Below are positions 20,186-30,062 of a stretch of 64,000 bases of DNA, one piece after another. Made by a program: the position numbers and the translations under genes. Under the pieces are notes generated by a model. The model saw only the letters and a list, made by a program, of their open reading frames with translations, was not told where the DNA came from and searched no databases. This DNA is from an uncultured beta proteobacterium (lineage in GTDB: Bacteria > Pseudomonadota > Gammaproteobacteria > Burkholderiales > Burkholderiaceae_C): contig CAIVHU010000016.1 of NCBI GenBank assembly GCA_903905735.1, positions 1 through 64,000 on the forward strand, in the 5' to 3' direction. Numbering within the stretch: the first letter of the stretch is position 1; each line of letters starts with the position of its first letter.

Positions 20186-21463
20186 TCAGACTGCGGACAG
20201 TGCCTGCGCCAGGTCGTCGCGCAAATCGTCAATGTGTTCAATACCCAAAGACAGGCGCACCATGTCCGGCTTAACACCGGCTTTGGCCAACTCGGCCGTG
20301 TTGAGTTGCCGGTGCGTGGTGGACGCCGGATGACAAGCCAGTGATTTGGCATCACCAATATTGACCAGCCGGGTAAACAGCTTCAGGGCGTCCTGAAAGC
20401 GCGCACCAGCCTCCAAACTGTCAGCGGCTTTGACACCAAAACTGATGATGCCGGATGCCCGCCCGCCCATGTACTTCTGCACCAGCGCGTGGTCCGGGTG
20501 ATCCGGCAAGCCCGCGTAATTCACCCAACTCACCTTGTCGTGCGCCTGCAGGTAGCTGGCCACTTGCAGCGCGTTATCGCATATGCGGTCCATGCGCAGG
20601 GCCAAAGTTTCAATGCCTTGAAGAATCTGGAATGCAGACATGGCACTCAGCGCGGCACCCATGTTGCGCAGCGGCACCACACGCGCCCGACCAATGTAGG
20701 CGGCTGGCCCAAAAGCCTCGGTATAGACCACACCGTGGTAACTCACATCAGGCTCATTGAGGCGTTTGAAGCGCTTGGCGTGCTCGGCCCAGGGAAATTT
20801 GCCAGAATCGACAATCACGCCGCCCAGCGTGGTGCCGTGGCCACCGAGGTATTTGGTCAGCGAATGCACCACGATGTCGGCACCATGCTCAAACGGGCGG
20901 CACAGGTACGGGCTGGGCACGGTGTTGTCCACAATCAGCGGGATGCCGTGCGCGTGGGCAATGTCCGCCAGTGCGGCCAGATCGGTCACATTGCCCAGCG
21001 GGTTACCCACTGATTCGCAATAGATTGCCTTGGTCTTGTCGTCGATCAGGTTGGCGAACGAGGCCGGATCGCGGTAGTCGGCAAAACGCACCTGAATGCC
21101 GATTTGCGGAAATGTATGGGCAAACAGGTTGTAGGTGCCACCGTAAAGCGTGGAAGCGGAGACGATGTTGTCACCGGCTTCACAGATGGTCTGGATCGCA
21201 TAGCTGATGGCCGACATGCCCGAGGCTACTGCCAGTGCACCCACGCCGCCTTCCAATGCCGCCACGCGTGCTTCGAGCACACCGCAGGTGGGGTTCATGA
21301 TGCGGCTGTAGATGTTGCCCGCGACCTTCAGGTCAAACAGGTCGGCACCGTGCTGGGTGTCGTCAAAGGCGTAGGCCACTGTTTGATAAATCGGCACGGC
21401 CACAGCTTTGGTGGTGGGGTCGGGCGTGTAGCCCGCGTGAACAGCCAAGGTTTCAATCTTCAT
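20186..21463 (-). CDS. metY: O-acetylhomoserine aminocarboxypropyltransferase/cysteine synthase
   Basis: PLP Cys/Met metabolism fold; VHSLTKYLGGHGTTLGGVIVDSG. Confidence 0.93.
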   Translation of the reverse strand: MKIETLAVHAGYTPDPTTKAVAVPIYQTVAYAFDDTQHGADLFDLKVAGNIYSRIMNPTCGVLEARVAALEGGVGALAVASGMSAISYAIQTICEAGDNIVSASTLYGGTYNLFAHTFPQIGIQVRFADYRDPASFANLIDDKTKAIYCESVGNPLGNVTDLAALADIAHAHGIPLIVDNTVPSPYLCRPFEHGADIVVHSLTKYLGGHGTTLGGVIVDSGKFPWAEHAKRFKRLNEPDVSYHGVVYTEAFGPAAYIGRARVVPLRNMGAALSAMSAFQILQGIETLALRMDRICDNALQVASYLQAHDKVSWVNYAGLPDHPDHALVQKYMGGRASGIISFGVKAADSLEAGARFQDALKLFTRLVNIGDAKSLACHPASTTHRQLNTAELAKAGVKPDMVRLSLGIEHIDDLRDDLAQALSAV

Positions 21464-21528
21464 CGGGTCGCCCTTTCAATGTCAAAGAGGCAGCATCTTA
21501 GACGTTTGAATGGGGATAATCACGCATC

Positions 21529-22284
21529 TTGAAAAAACGCACCCCCCAACTTCCTGACGTCAATTTTTCGGACGACTACAACATTCGGCACTTGCATCTT
21601 GGCAGCGAGTGGGTTCAGGGCTCCATGTATCTGGAAGATGCCATTGGTCTGGTCCATGAATATGTGCAGCGCATGATGGCCTGGCTGTTGTTTGTGGAAA
21701 CTGATTCGGTCAAAGACCGCCAGGCCATGCAGCTGGGCCTGGGCGCGGGGTCGCTGACCAAGTTCTGCGCCAAAGAACTGCACATCAAAACCACCGCCGT
21801 TGAGCTCAACCCTCAGGTTCTCGCAATATGCCGCAGCCATTTCAAACTGCCCGCCGACAACCCGATGATGCGTGTGGTGCTGGCCGATGCGGCGCAGGAA
21901 ATTCTCAACCCCAAATGGTGGGGCACGGTGGATGCCTTGCAGGTGGATCTGTATGACCGCGAAGCCGCCGCGCCGGTGCTCGACAGCCTGCCGTTCTACA
22001 ACCATTGCCGCCGCCTGCTCACCCCCGATGGCTGCATGACGGTCAACCTGTTTGGCCGTGCCTCCAGCTTCGAGCGCAGTGTCGAAAAGATGTCGGCAGC
22101 GTTTGGCAAGGAGGCCATCTGGGCCTTCAAGCCGACCCGTGAAGGCAATACTGTGGTGCTGGCTCAGTGCACCCCAAAGCGCACGAAGCGCGAGGTGCTG
22201 ATGGCGCGCGCCGCCGTGATTGAGGCCCGCTGGGGTCTGCCTGCCACGAAATGGGTGCGGGTTTTCAAACCGATGCTGTCATGA
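21529..22284 (+). CDS. Spermidine synthase-like methyltransferase-fold protein
   Basis: LGLGAGSLTKFC...TAVELNPQVLAICRSHF; DALQVDLYD. Confidence 0.75.
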   Translation: MKKRTPQLPDVNFSDDYNIRHLHLGSEWVQGSMYLEDAIGLVHEYVQRMMAWLLFVETDSVKDRQAMQLGLGAGSLTKFCAKELHIKTTAVELNPQVLAICRSHFKLPADNPMMRVVLADAAQEILNPKWWGTVDALQVDLYDREAAAPVLDSLPFYNHCRRLLTPDGCMTVNLFGRASSFERSVEKMSAAFGKEAIWAFKPTREGNTVVLAQCTPKRTKREVLMARAAVIEARWGLPATKWVRVFKPMLS

Positions 22285-24068
22285 CGCCTGCAACCTCCAC
22301 CAAACACCGCTCTGAACCCCACACTGGCCCGCTGGACTGGCGCAGCCTGGTGTCATGGCTCAAAGCCGACGGCACCATCACCGCGCAGGAGGCGCAGCGC
22401 ATCCACACCCGCTGCGCGCAGGCCGAAAGCGCGCAGCACCCCTTGTTGCGTCTGGCCAGCGTGGCGGTGCGCCGCGCGGTGGACGACAAACCAATGGACC
22501 TCGAGTCCCTCACCCAGTGGCTGGCCGGGCATGTGAAGCTGGCCTATTTGCGCATTGACCCGCTCAAGGTCGATGTGGGCAAAGTGGCCGACACCATGAG
22601 CCCAGCCTACGCCGAGCGGCACAAAATTTTGCCGGTGCAGGTCACCACCCATGAAGTGGTGGTGGCCACGGCGGAGCCGTTTTTGACCGACTGGGTGGGC
22701 GAGGTGGAGCGCCAGGCGCGGCGCAGCGTGCGCCGTGTGGTGGCCAACCCGCAGGAAATTCACCGCTACACCGTGGAGTTTTTTGCGCTCGCCAAGTCGG
22801 TGCGGGCTGCGGCCAAGGCTGGCAGCAACGTCGGGTCCAGCTTTGAGCAACTGGTCGAACTGGGCAAGAGCAACAAACAACTCGATGCCAACGACCAGAG
22901 CGTGGTGCAGGTGGTGGACTGGCTCTGGCAATACGCGTTTGACCAGCGCGCCAGCGACATCCATCTGGAGCCCCGGCGCGAACAGGGCGTGATCCGTTTT
23001 CGTATTGACGGTGTGTTGCACCCGGTGTACCAGATGCCGATGGGGGTGCTGACTGCCATGACGGCGCGCATCAAACTTCTCAGCCGCATGGACGTGGTGG
23101 AAAAGCGCCGACCACAGGACGGTCGTATCAAAACCCGCAACCCCGGAGGGGCCGAGGTGGAAATGCGCATTTCGACCCTGCCCACCGCCTTTGGCGAAAA
23201 GATGGTGATGCGGATTTTTGACCCCGAAACCACCGTCAAGGAACTCGACGCGCTGGGCTTCTCAAAACACGATGCCGAGCGCTGGGAAGCGCTGGTCAAA
23301 CGCCCCAACGGCATCATCCTGGTGACCGGCCCCACCGGCTCGGGCAAAACCACCACCTTATATTCGACCCTGAAACGGGTCGCCACCGAAGAGGTGAACG
23401 TGAGCACGGTGGAAGATCCGATCGAGATGATCGAGGCGTCTTTTAACCAGACCCAGGTGCAGACGCAGCTGGACTTTGGCTTTCCGGAAGGCCTGCGTGC
23501 CCTGATGCGCCAGGACCCCGACATCATCATGGTCGGTGAAATACGCGACCAGGCTACCGCCGAGATGGCGGTACAGGCCGCACTCACAGGCCATCTGGTT
23601 TTTTCCACCCTGCATACCAATGACGCGCCCAGCGCCATCACCCGGATGATGGAACTGGGCGTGCCGGCCTACCTGATCAACGCCACCTTGCTGGGCGTGC
23701 TGGCGCAGCGGCTGGTGCGCACCTTATGCCCGTTGTGCAAGGAGCCAGACACCTCTACCTCACGCGAGACGCTGGAGCAGGCCGTCAAACCCTGGCAACT
23801 CAGCGGCACTTACAAACCTTTCAAACCCGTGGGTTGTGTGGATTGCCGCATGACGGGTTTTCGCGGCCGCATGGGCTTGTATGAATTGCTAGTGGTGTCG
23901 GAGGCGTTCAAGGCGCAGATCACCCGCGAACCCAATTCCGATGCCCTCAAGCGCCAGGCGATCACCGACGGCATGCGTCCGCTGCGCCTCGCCGGTGCCC
24001 TGCGCGTAGCCGAGGGCCTGACGGTGCTCGAAGAAGTGCTCTCCAGTACCCCGGCATCCGACCATTGA
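22281..24068 (+). CDS. GspE/PulE/PilB family secretion or pilus ATPase
   Basis: GPTGSGKTTTLYSTL, VEDPIEMIE, LRALMRQDPDIIMVGEIRDQATAEMAVQAALTGHLVFSTLHTNDA, CPLC..CVDC. Confidence 0.95.
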   Translation: MTPATSTKHRSEPHTGPLDWRSLVSWLKADGTITAQEAQRIHTRCAQAESAQHPLLRLASVAVRRAVDDKPMDLESLTQWLAGHVKLAYLRIDPLKVDVGKVADTMSPAYAERHKILPVQVTTHEVVVATAEPFLTDWVGEVERQARRSVRRVVANPQEIHRYTVEFFALAKSVRAAAKAGSNVGSSFEQLVELGKSNKQLDANDQSVVQVVDWLWQYAFDQRASDIHLEPRREQGVIRFRIDGVLHPVYQMPMGVLTAMTARIKLLSRMDVVEKRRPQDGRIKTRNPGGAEVEMRISTLPTAFGEKMVMRIFDPETTVKELDALGFSKHDAERWEALVKRPNGIILVTGPTGSGKTTTLYSTLKRVATEEVNVSTVEDPIEMIEASFNQTQVQTQLDFGFPEGLRALMRQDPDIIMVGEIRDQATAEMAVQAALTGHLVFSTLHTNDAPSAITRMMELGVPAYLINATLLGVLAQRLVRTLCPLCKEPDTSTSRETLEQAVKPWQLSGTYKPFKPVGCVDCRMTGFRGRMGLYELLVVSEAFKAQITREPNSDALKRQAITDGMRPLRLAGALRVAEGLTVLEEVLSSTPASDH

Positions 24069-24073
24069 TAGAT

Positions 24074-24119
24074 ATACAAATGGCCTCTAGCCCTTATGCA
24101 TAAAGGACGACCAGCTACT
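24074..24119. repeat. Dispersed palindromic element copy overlapping EamA start codon
   Basis: acaaatggcctctagcccttatgcataaaggacgaccagctact. Confidence 0.85.
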
Positions 24120-24995
24120 GAAGGCATAGCGTTTGGTCTGGTGCTCGCGACGCTGGGCGCGATTGCCTTCAGCGGCAAGGCGATCATCGTCAAGCTGGCC
24201 TACCGCTATGGTGTGGATGCGGTCACGCTGATCATGTACCGCATGTTGTTCGCGCTGCCCATCTTCGCCGTGATGGCCTGGTGGTCCAGTCGTGGCAAGC
24301 CAGCGCTGACGCGGCGCGACTGGTGGGGTGTTCTGGGGCTCGGGTGTTCGGGCTACTACCTGGCCAGCTTTCTGGACTTTGCCGGCCTGGTGTACGTCAG
24401 TGCTTCGCTGGAGCGGCTCATTTTGTACCTCAACCCGACGCTGGTGCTGATTCTGGGACTGGTGCTCTACAAGCGCCACATCACGCGTTTTCAGGCGCTG
24501 GGCATGGGCATCAGCTACCTCGGCGTGCTGCTGGTGTTTGGCCACGAGATCAAGCTGGAAGGTGCCAACGCCGCGCTCGGGGCCGTGCTGGTGTTTTCCA
24601 GCGCGGTTTGCTATGCCATTTATCTGAGCTTCAGTGGTGAACTGGTCAAACGGCTGGGCTCTTTGCGGTTGGTGGGGTTGGCCACGCTGGTGGCCTGTGT
24701 GCTGTGCATTGCGCAATTTGTCGTGTTGCGTCCGCTCAGTGCAGCGCTGGTTGCACCCGAGGTGATCTGGTTGTCGATCCTGAACGCCACCGTTTGCACC
24801 GCCGCGCCGGTGCTGATGGTGATGATGGCTGTCGAGCGCATCGGGTCTTCCCTGACGGCGCAAACCGGTATGGTCGGCCCGATGTCCACCATCGCGATGG
24901 GCACCCTGATTCTGGGTGAGCCCTTCACAGGCTGGGTGGCGGCGGGATCGGTGCTGGTCATTCTGGGAATTTTTGTCTTCATGCGCAACCGCTGA
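24096..24995 (+). CDS. EamA/DMT family transporter
   Basis: 10-TM EamA repeats; start codon lies inside palindromic element. Confidence 0.88.
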   Translation: MHKGRPATEGIAFGLVLATLGAIAFSGKAIIVKLAYRYGVDAVTLIMYRMLFALPIFAVMAWWSSRGKPALTRRDWWGVLGLGCSGYYLASFLDFAGLVYVSASLERLILYLNPTLVLILGLVLYKRHITRFQALGMGISYLGVLLVFGHEIKLEGANAALGAVLVFSSAVCYAIYLSFSGELVKRLGSLRLVGLATLVACVLCIAQFVVLRPLSAALVAPEVIWLSILNATVCTAAPVLMVMMAVERIGSSLTAQTGMVGPMSTIAMGTLILGEPFTGWVAAGSVLVILGIFVFMRNR

Positions 24996-25031
24996 AGCGG
25001 CTTATGCCCGAGCCCTCTCCCGAGCGTGGGC

Positions 25032-25937
25032 TTAACGCCGTGACGACACCACAATACCGCCCGCGATCAGCACAAACGCCAGCGCGTGATACAGGTGCGG
25101 TATCTCACCGAGAAACAGACCTGACAGCACGGCTGTGAACAGTGGCGTGAGGTTGATAAAAAACCCCGCCACCGTCGGACCCGCGCGCGCCACACCTGCT
25201 CCCCAGGCGCGATAGGCCAGCAGGGCAGGGCCGACAGCTATAAAAAGAAGAGCTGCCGCCAAAGGCCAGCTCAGGGTCAGGCGGCCAAAACCCAATGCCC
25301 ACTCGCCCCCGGCAAACAGGCCTGCCCAGATCAGCCCCAGTGCAATCTGCGCCATCAGGAACTCCGCCCAGTTGCTGCGAATGCTGCTGGGCTCGGACGT
25401 GGGATGCGCCAGCATCCAGCTGTAGTAGGCCCAAGCCGCTGACGCCAGCAGCATGTAAAAGTCGCCGGGCACCAGCTTGACTTGCAACAACATGTCCAAC
25501 TGCCCACGGCTCAGCACCACCAGCACACCGGTGATCGACATGGCAGCTCCCAGCCATTGGCGTCGCGAGATGGGCATGGCAAAAAACAGCCGCCCGATCA
25601 GCAACATCCACACTGGCGTCATGGACCCCACCAGCGTCACATTGATCGGGGTGGAGGTGTTCAATGCCAAGTACAGCAGCGCGTTGTAGCCGCCAATGCT
25701 CAGCAGCCCCAGGCCCAGAAATCGCTGCCAGCTCGGCCACAGCGGGCTGCTTCGACGCAGCACAGAAGCCGCCAATGGCAGCAGCAGCACAAACGCAATG
25801 CACCAGCGCAGCAGGTTCAGCGTCATGGGTGAGGCCATGCTGGCAACCACCCGGCCCAGCACGGCGTTGCCCGCCCACATGACTGGCGGCACCGTCAGCA
25901 ACAGCGCTGCGGTGAGGGTAACGCGCGGGTGGCTCAT
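25032..25937 (-). CDS. EamA/DMT family transporter
   Basis: Multi-TM EamA-like translation (VPPVMWAGNAVLGRVVA...). Confidence 0.9.
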   Translation of the reverse strand: MSHPRVTLTAALLLTVPPVMWAGNAVLGRVVASMASPMTLNLLRWCIAFVLLLPLAASVLRRSSPLWPSWQRFLGLGLLSIGGYNALLYLALNTSTPINVTLVGSMTPVWMLLIGRLFFAMPISRRQWLGAAMSITGVLVVLSRGQLDMLLQVKLVPGDFYMLLASAAWAYYSWMLAHPTSEPSSIRSNWAEFLMAQIALGLIWAGLFAGGEWALGFGRLTLSWPLAAALLFIAVGPALLAYRAWGAGVARAGPTVAGFFINLTPLFTAVLSGLFLGEIPHLYHALAFVLIAGGIVVSSRR

Positions 25938-26091
25938 GAACGCAACAAGGCTGCTAAATGCGTTGTGACAGGCAGGGGAAACAAGGAGAAGGTCATGCGG
26001 GTAGAAACAGGGCGTTTCTATTCTCGCAGTAAAACGCGGGGCTCGGTTTCATGGCAACATCCCGCCACATTTGACCATAAGGAGACTTTTG

Positions 26092-27087
26092 ATGACCTCA
26101 CACACATCCCGCGCGATACAGATCGACCAGCATGGTGGCCCCGAAGAGCTCAAGCTGGTGCAGGTCAGCGTGGGCGAACCCGGCCCAGGTGAAATCCGCA
26201 TTCGCCACCACTCCGTGGGGCTGAACTTCATTGACGTCTATCAGCGCAGTGGCCTGTATCCCGCGTCCATGCCCCTGAAACTCGGCATGGAAGCCGCTGG
26301 TGTGGTCGAGGCTGTGGGCGAGGGCGTGACTCACCTCAAGGTCGGCGACCGGGCCGCCTATGCCAGCCAGCCCCCCGGCAGCTACTGCGACCTGCGGGTG
26401 ATGCCCGCCAAATGCGTCTGCAAGCTGCCCGATGCGATCAGCTTCGAGACCGGCGCAGCGATGATGCTCAAGGGCCTCACCGCGCAATACCTGCTCAAGC
26501 GCACCCTTCCGCAGGGCGGCTTCCAGCCGGGCGATTTTGTGCTGTTTCACGCCGCCGCCGGGGGCGTGGGCCTGATCGCCTGCCAGTGGGCCAAAGCCAT
26601 GGGCCTGCGTCTGATTGGTACCGCAGGTTCAGATAAAAAATGTGCTCTAGCCCTTGCCAATGGTGCGGAGTTTGCTATCAATTACGCATCTGAAGACTTC
26701 CTGATCCGGGTCAAGGAGATCACTGGTGGCAAGGGGGTCCGGGCGGTGTATGACTCGGTGGGCAAAGACACTTGGGACAAGTCGCTGGACTGCCTGGCCC
26801 CTTTTGGCCTGATGGCCAGTTTTGGCAACGCCTCGGGTCCGGTGGCCCCGTTTTCACCGGGCATTCTCGGCCCGAAAGGCTCGCTGTACGTGACGCGCCA
26901 GACCCTGTTCACCCACATCGCCACGCGTGAGAGCACGCAGGCTATGGCAGACGACCTGTTCGCCGCCGTCACCAGTGGGCAGGTCAAGATTCACATCGAG
27001 CAGCGCTACAAGCTGGAATTCGTGCAGCAGGCACACCGCGATCTGGAAGCGCGCAAGACCACAGGTTGCACCGTGTTGACGTTGTAA
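26092..27087 (+). CDS. NADPH:quinone oxidoreductase (MDR family)
   Basis: IQIDQHGGPEELKLVQV, AAGGVGLIACQWAKAMGLRLIGTAGSDKK. Confidence 0.93.
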   Translation: MTSHTSRAIQIDQHGGPEELKLVQVSVGEPGPGEIRIRHHSVGLNFIDVYQRSGLYPASMPLKLGMEAAGVVEAVGEGVTHLKVGDRAAYASQPPGSYCDLRVMPAKCVCKLPDAISFETGAAMMLKGLTAQYLLKRTLPQGGFQPGDFVLFHAAAGGVGLIACQWAKAMGLRLIGTAGSDKKCALALANGAEFAINYASEDFLIRVKEITGGKGVRAVYDSVGKDTWDKSLDCLAPFGLMASFGNASGPVAPFSPGILGPKGSLYVTRQTLFTHIATRESTQAMADDLFAAVTSGQVKIHIEQRYKLEFVQQAHRDLEARKTTGCTVLTL

Positions 27088-27156
27088 TCCCCAAACATCA
27101 AGAGCGAACCATAAGCACTCGCGCAGCCGCGCTGGCTTCGGTCAGCGACGCGTGTC

Positions 27157-27726
27157 TCATGGGTGATCGCTGGGCTTGCGGTTGCTGCCAAAGGCGCGGT
27201 CCCACCACAGCATGGTGACACCGTAGTTGATATGCGGGTCATGGTGATGAATGGCGTGCTGGCGTTTGCATTGCCGCATCCAGGCACTTTTGGCGCGCCA
27301 GTGATGCACGCCATGGTGAATCACCCCATAGACAAAATAGCCGATGGTCACGCCCAGGGCGACACCACTGCCGAGCCAGAACCCGGCCAGCAAAGTGGCG
27401 GGCAGCCAGACCAGCACCGCGATCAGGGTCACGCTGACAAGTGTGGGCGTGGCAATCAGGGCCAGCGGCCTGCGGTGATGCTCCGCATGCAGGCTCTGAA
27501 ACGGCTCCAGGCCATGGAAAACAAAGCGGTGCATGGCGTATTCAATCAGTGTCCACAGCCCCAATCCCGCCAATCCCGCCAGCGGTAACTCCCTGTGCAG
27601 CGCCATTGGCGTGTAATGCATCAGCACACCAGGCAGCAGCAGTGCTGCTAGCAGATAAACCCCAAAGTCGGCGTAGTAGGCCAACTCGGTATGCTCAATG
27701 GCCAGGGTCTTCACGGGGTACTCCAA
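27157..27726 (-). CDS. Sterol desaturase/fatty acid hydroxylase family protein
   Basis: His boxes HRFVFH, HAEHHRRP, HHGVHHW, HAIHHHD. Confidence 0.88.
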   Translation of the reverse strand: MEYPVKTLAIEHTELAYYADFGVYLLAALLLPGVLMHYTPMALHRELPLAGLAGLGLWTLIEYAMHRFVFHGLEPFQSLHAEHHRRPLALIATPTLVSVTLIAVLVWLPATLLAGFWLGSGVALGVTIGYFVYGVIHHGVHHWRAKSAWMRQCKRQHAIHHHDPHINYGVTMLWWDRAFGSNRKPSDHP

Positions 27727-27899
27727 ATGGCGAGCGTGTATGACCGCAAAGTATGGGCGTGCGAACTTAGCCGCAACCTAAAGGACTGCCTGCCAACGGG
27801 GCTTCGCACGGATCGGCGGATGCGTTGTTGCCAGATTAAGTTCTGACTAAGCTGGCTCGTTCAGACTGTTACCAGCTTCTTCCTCAACAGGGGCAAGGA

Positions 27900-28037
27900 A
27901 TGAGAAATGAATTCCAGGCCACTGACGACTGGAGCCATCTTTGTGTTCGCGCAGGTGAAGGACTCAAGCACAGTCTCTGCCCGGACATTAAGGCAGTGCC
28001 CGGGGCAGCGCACTGCATCGATTCGCTGCTCTGTTAA
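27900..28037 (+). CDS. Candidate small ORF, 45 aa (MRNEFQATDDWSHLCVRAGEGLKHSLCPDIKAVPGAAHCIDSLLC)
   Basis: ATG with AAGGA 2 nt upstream; stop 15 nt before next CDS; not in ORF track because <60 aa. Confidence 0.3.
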   Translation: MRNEFQATDDWSHLCVRAGEGLKHSLCPDIKAVPGAAHCIDSLLC

Positions 28038-28052
28038 GACAAAGGAGTTGTT

Positions 28053-28505
28053 ATGAAGATCCTCACATCCAAGCCTGGCCTGCTTTCAACGACATGCGCG
28101 TTGATGGTGTACGCATCCGTGGCCCATGCCGCCGCTGGCCTGCCACCCATTCAGCGCATGGGAAGCATCGACTATCTGACCGGCGGCATCGGCCAGACCG
28201 AGTCGACGGCCATCGAACATGCGAGCCACAGTTGGCCGCTGACGCTGGAATTTGCCGTCAAAGACAAAACGCGGGCCGACTTCGTTTCCGGCGTGACTGT
28301 CGAAGTACGCGATGCCGCGCGGCATGTCAACTTCAAAGTCAAATCAGACGGGCCGTTCGTGCTGGCCAAGCTCCAGCCCGGCAGGTATGTGGTTGATGCA
28401 TCTCTGGACGGTAAAACCTTGCATAAAAAGGTTGTCGTCGCGTCCGGCCAACCGGCCAAGGCGGTTTTTGTCTGGCCAACAGGCACAGGAGAAGTCCACT
28501 CGTGA
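28053..28505 (+). CDS. Exported protein with carboxypeptidase regulatory-like domain
   Basis: Signal peptide; ...VEVRDAARHVNFKVKSDGPFVLAKLQPGRYVVDASLDGKTLHKKV; AAAGGAG RBS. Confidence 0.7.
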   Translation: MKILTSKPGLLSTTCALMVYASVAHAAAGLPPIQRMGSIDYLTGGIGQTESTAIEHASHSWPLTLEFAVKDKTRADFVSGVTVEVRDAARHVNFKVKSDGPFVLAKLQPGRYVVDASLDGKTLHKKVVVASGQPAKAVFVWPTGTGEVHS

Positions 28506-28576
28506 ATTGACGCCAGTCAAATAGTTCCTGCAAAGTTGCCACCTGCCTATGAAATCCAACAACCAGGAACCTCGCC

Positions 28577-29167
28577 ATGCCACCCCTGACCCAAGCCTTG
28601 ATCATCACCAATGTGGTGGTCTTCCTGCTCCAGCAACTGTTCGGTGGTGCTTTCACCGAGATGTTTGCGCTGTGGCCACTGGGTTCGGGGCTGTTCATGC
28701 CCTGGCAGGTCGTGAGCTACGCTTTTTTGCACGGCAACATCACGCACATCGCCTTCAACATGTTTGGCCTATGGATGTTTGGCCGTGAACTGGAGGACCT
28801 GTGGGGCACGCGTCGTTTTGCCTTGTTTTACGCAGTGAGCGTGCTCGCAGCGGCGGCGTTACAGCTCTTGGTGACGGCATCGCTTGGCATCATGGCACCG
28901 ACCATCGGTGCTTCGGGAGGATTGTTTGGCCTGCTGCTTGGCTTTGCCATGATGTTCCCACAGCGCACCATCGTGCCTCTCATTCCTCCCATACCGATGC
29001 CTGCCTGGCTGTTTGTCAGGCTCTACGGATTGATCGAGCTGACCTTGGGTGTGATCGGCTCCGCCAGTGGCGTTGCTCATTTTGCGCACCTGGGGGGTCT
29101 GTTCGGCGGATGGATGGTGATCCGTTATTGGCGCAACCAGCCGCCTTTTGGCACCAGCAGGCGCTAG
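28577..29167 (+). CDS. Rhomboid family intramembrane serine protease
   Basis: NITHIAFNMFGLWMFGRELE, GASGGLFGLLLGFAMMFP, HFAHLGGLFGGW. Confidence 0.95.
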   Translation: MPPLTQALIITNVVVFLLQQLFGGAFTEMFALWPLGSGLFMPWQVVSYAFLHGNITHIAFNMFGLWMFGRELEDLWGTRRFALFYAVSVLAAAALQLLVTASLGIMAPTIGASGGLFGLLLGFAMMFPQRTIVPLIPPIPMPAWLFVRLYGLIELTLGVIGSASGVAHFAHLGGLFGGWMVIRYWRNQPPFGTSRR

Positions 29168-29338
29168 TCGATGCGCAGCGGTGGCATGTGTGCGGCCAAT
29201 GGCCCGGTGGCTTTTTACACATCCTTACCAGCTTTGGGTGCCTGCCAGCCATACATCTGTCTACAGTTGAAAGCGCGTCAACGCCGTGTTGAATCGGATT
29301 TGATGATTGGCATAAGTGAAAAAAACAGGAGTGTTTGA

Positions 29339-29896
29339 ATGACAGTGAGGCAAGTGGAAAAAGTCGGCGCAACGAGGTTGCCGTTGCTTGAAATACCGAT
29401 GGTGGAACTGGTTGAGGATGTTTACGCGTCAGCGTCACCTCCAGTGCGCGCCCACATCTTGTCCCTGATGGTTGGCAAGGTTTACCAGATTGCACCGCCA
29501 ACGGAGCGAGGCCTCTTGATCAAACATCTGATGCGGCCGGTGGGTTTGCTTGCCCTGGGCGCCATTGCCAACGGCGTCTTCACGTCGATTCGGTTTCAGG
29601 GTGGCTTCAACAATCTGCAGGCCAAGATGGAGGATCTCCATGCCATCCGGGAGCATGATGTTGTCTCCTTGGCCAATCACGTCCAGCAAGTCAGTGCTCA
29701 GGCGGTGAACGGTCTGGGTGAAATTCTGGTCTCTTCACCGGCGCTGGCTGGTTCCACCGTGGCGATAGTGCTGATCAAAATCCTCATGGATCGGACAAAA
29801 AACCGTCGCAACGATGACTCCCGCATCCGTTCGATGCCGCGCTCGGCGGAGCGGCCATCAAGTTCCCAGGCAAGCAAACCCAGGCAGATCGAGTGA
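29339..29896 (+). CDS. Hypothetical protein with two predicted TM segments
   Basis: Long ORF; hydrophobic LLALGAIANGVF and AGSTVAIVLIKILM. Confidence 0.6.
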   Translation: MTVRQVEKVGATRLPLLEIPMVELVEDVYASASPPVRAHILSLMVGKVYQIAPPTERGLLIKHLMRPVGLLALGAIANGVFTSIRFQGGFNNLQAKMEDLHAIREHDVVSLANHVQQVSAQAVNGLGEILVSSPALAGSTVAIVLIKILMDRTKNRRNDDSRIRSMPRSAERPSSSQASKPRQIE

Positions 29897-30062
29897 AAGC
29901 ATCGCGCGGCAATCGCAAGGTGAAAGGGATGCCGGGCATGCGTGCCATTAAGGCTCGGTTAAGAACAGTCAGGCACCATTGGCTTCATGGTTGATAGCCG
30001 GATCAGGTGTTTGAGCACCGACCTATTGGCCCCTTTTTAAAGCACTAACAGGAGAAATCATT

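Noticed and set aside
25215-25250. cagggcagggccgacagctataaaaagaag in the second EamA gene
   Set aside because: Only the AGCTATAAAAA half matches; falls in a hydrophobic TM segment, so kept only as a possible degenerate copy.
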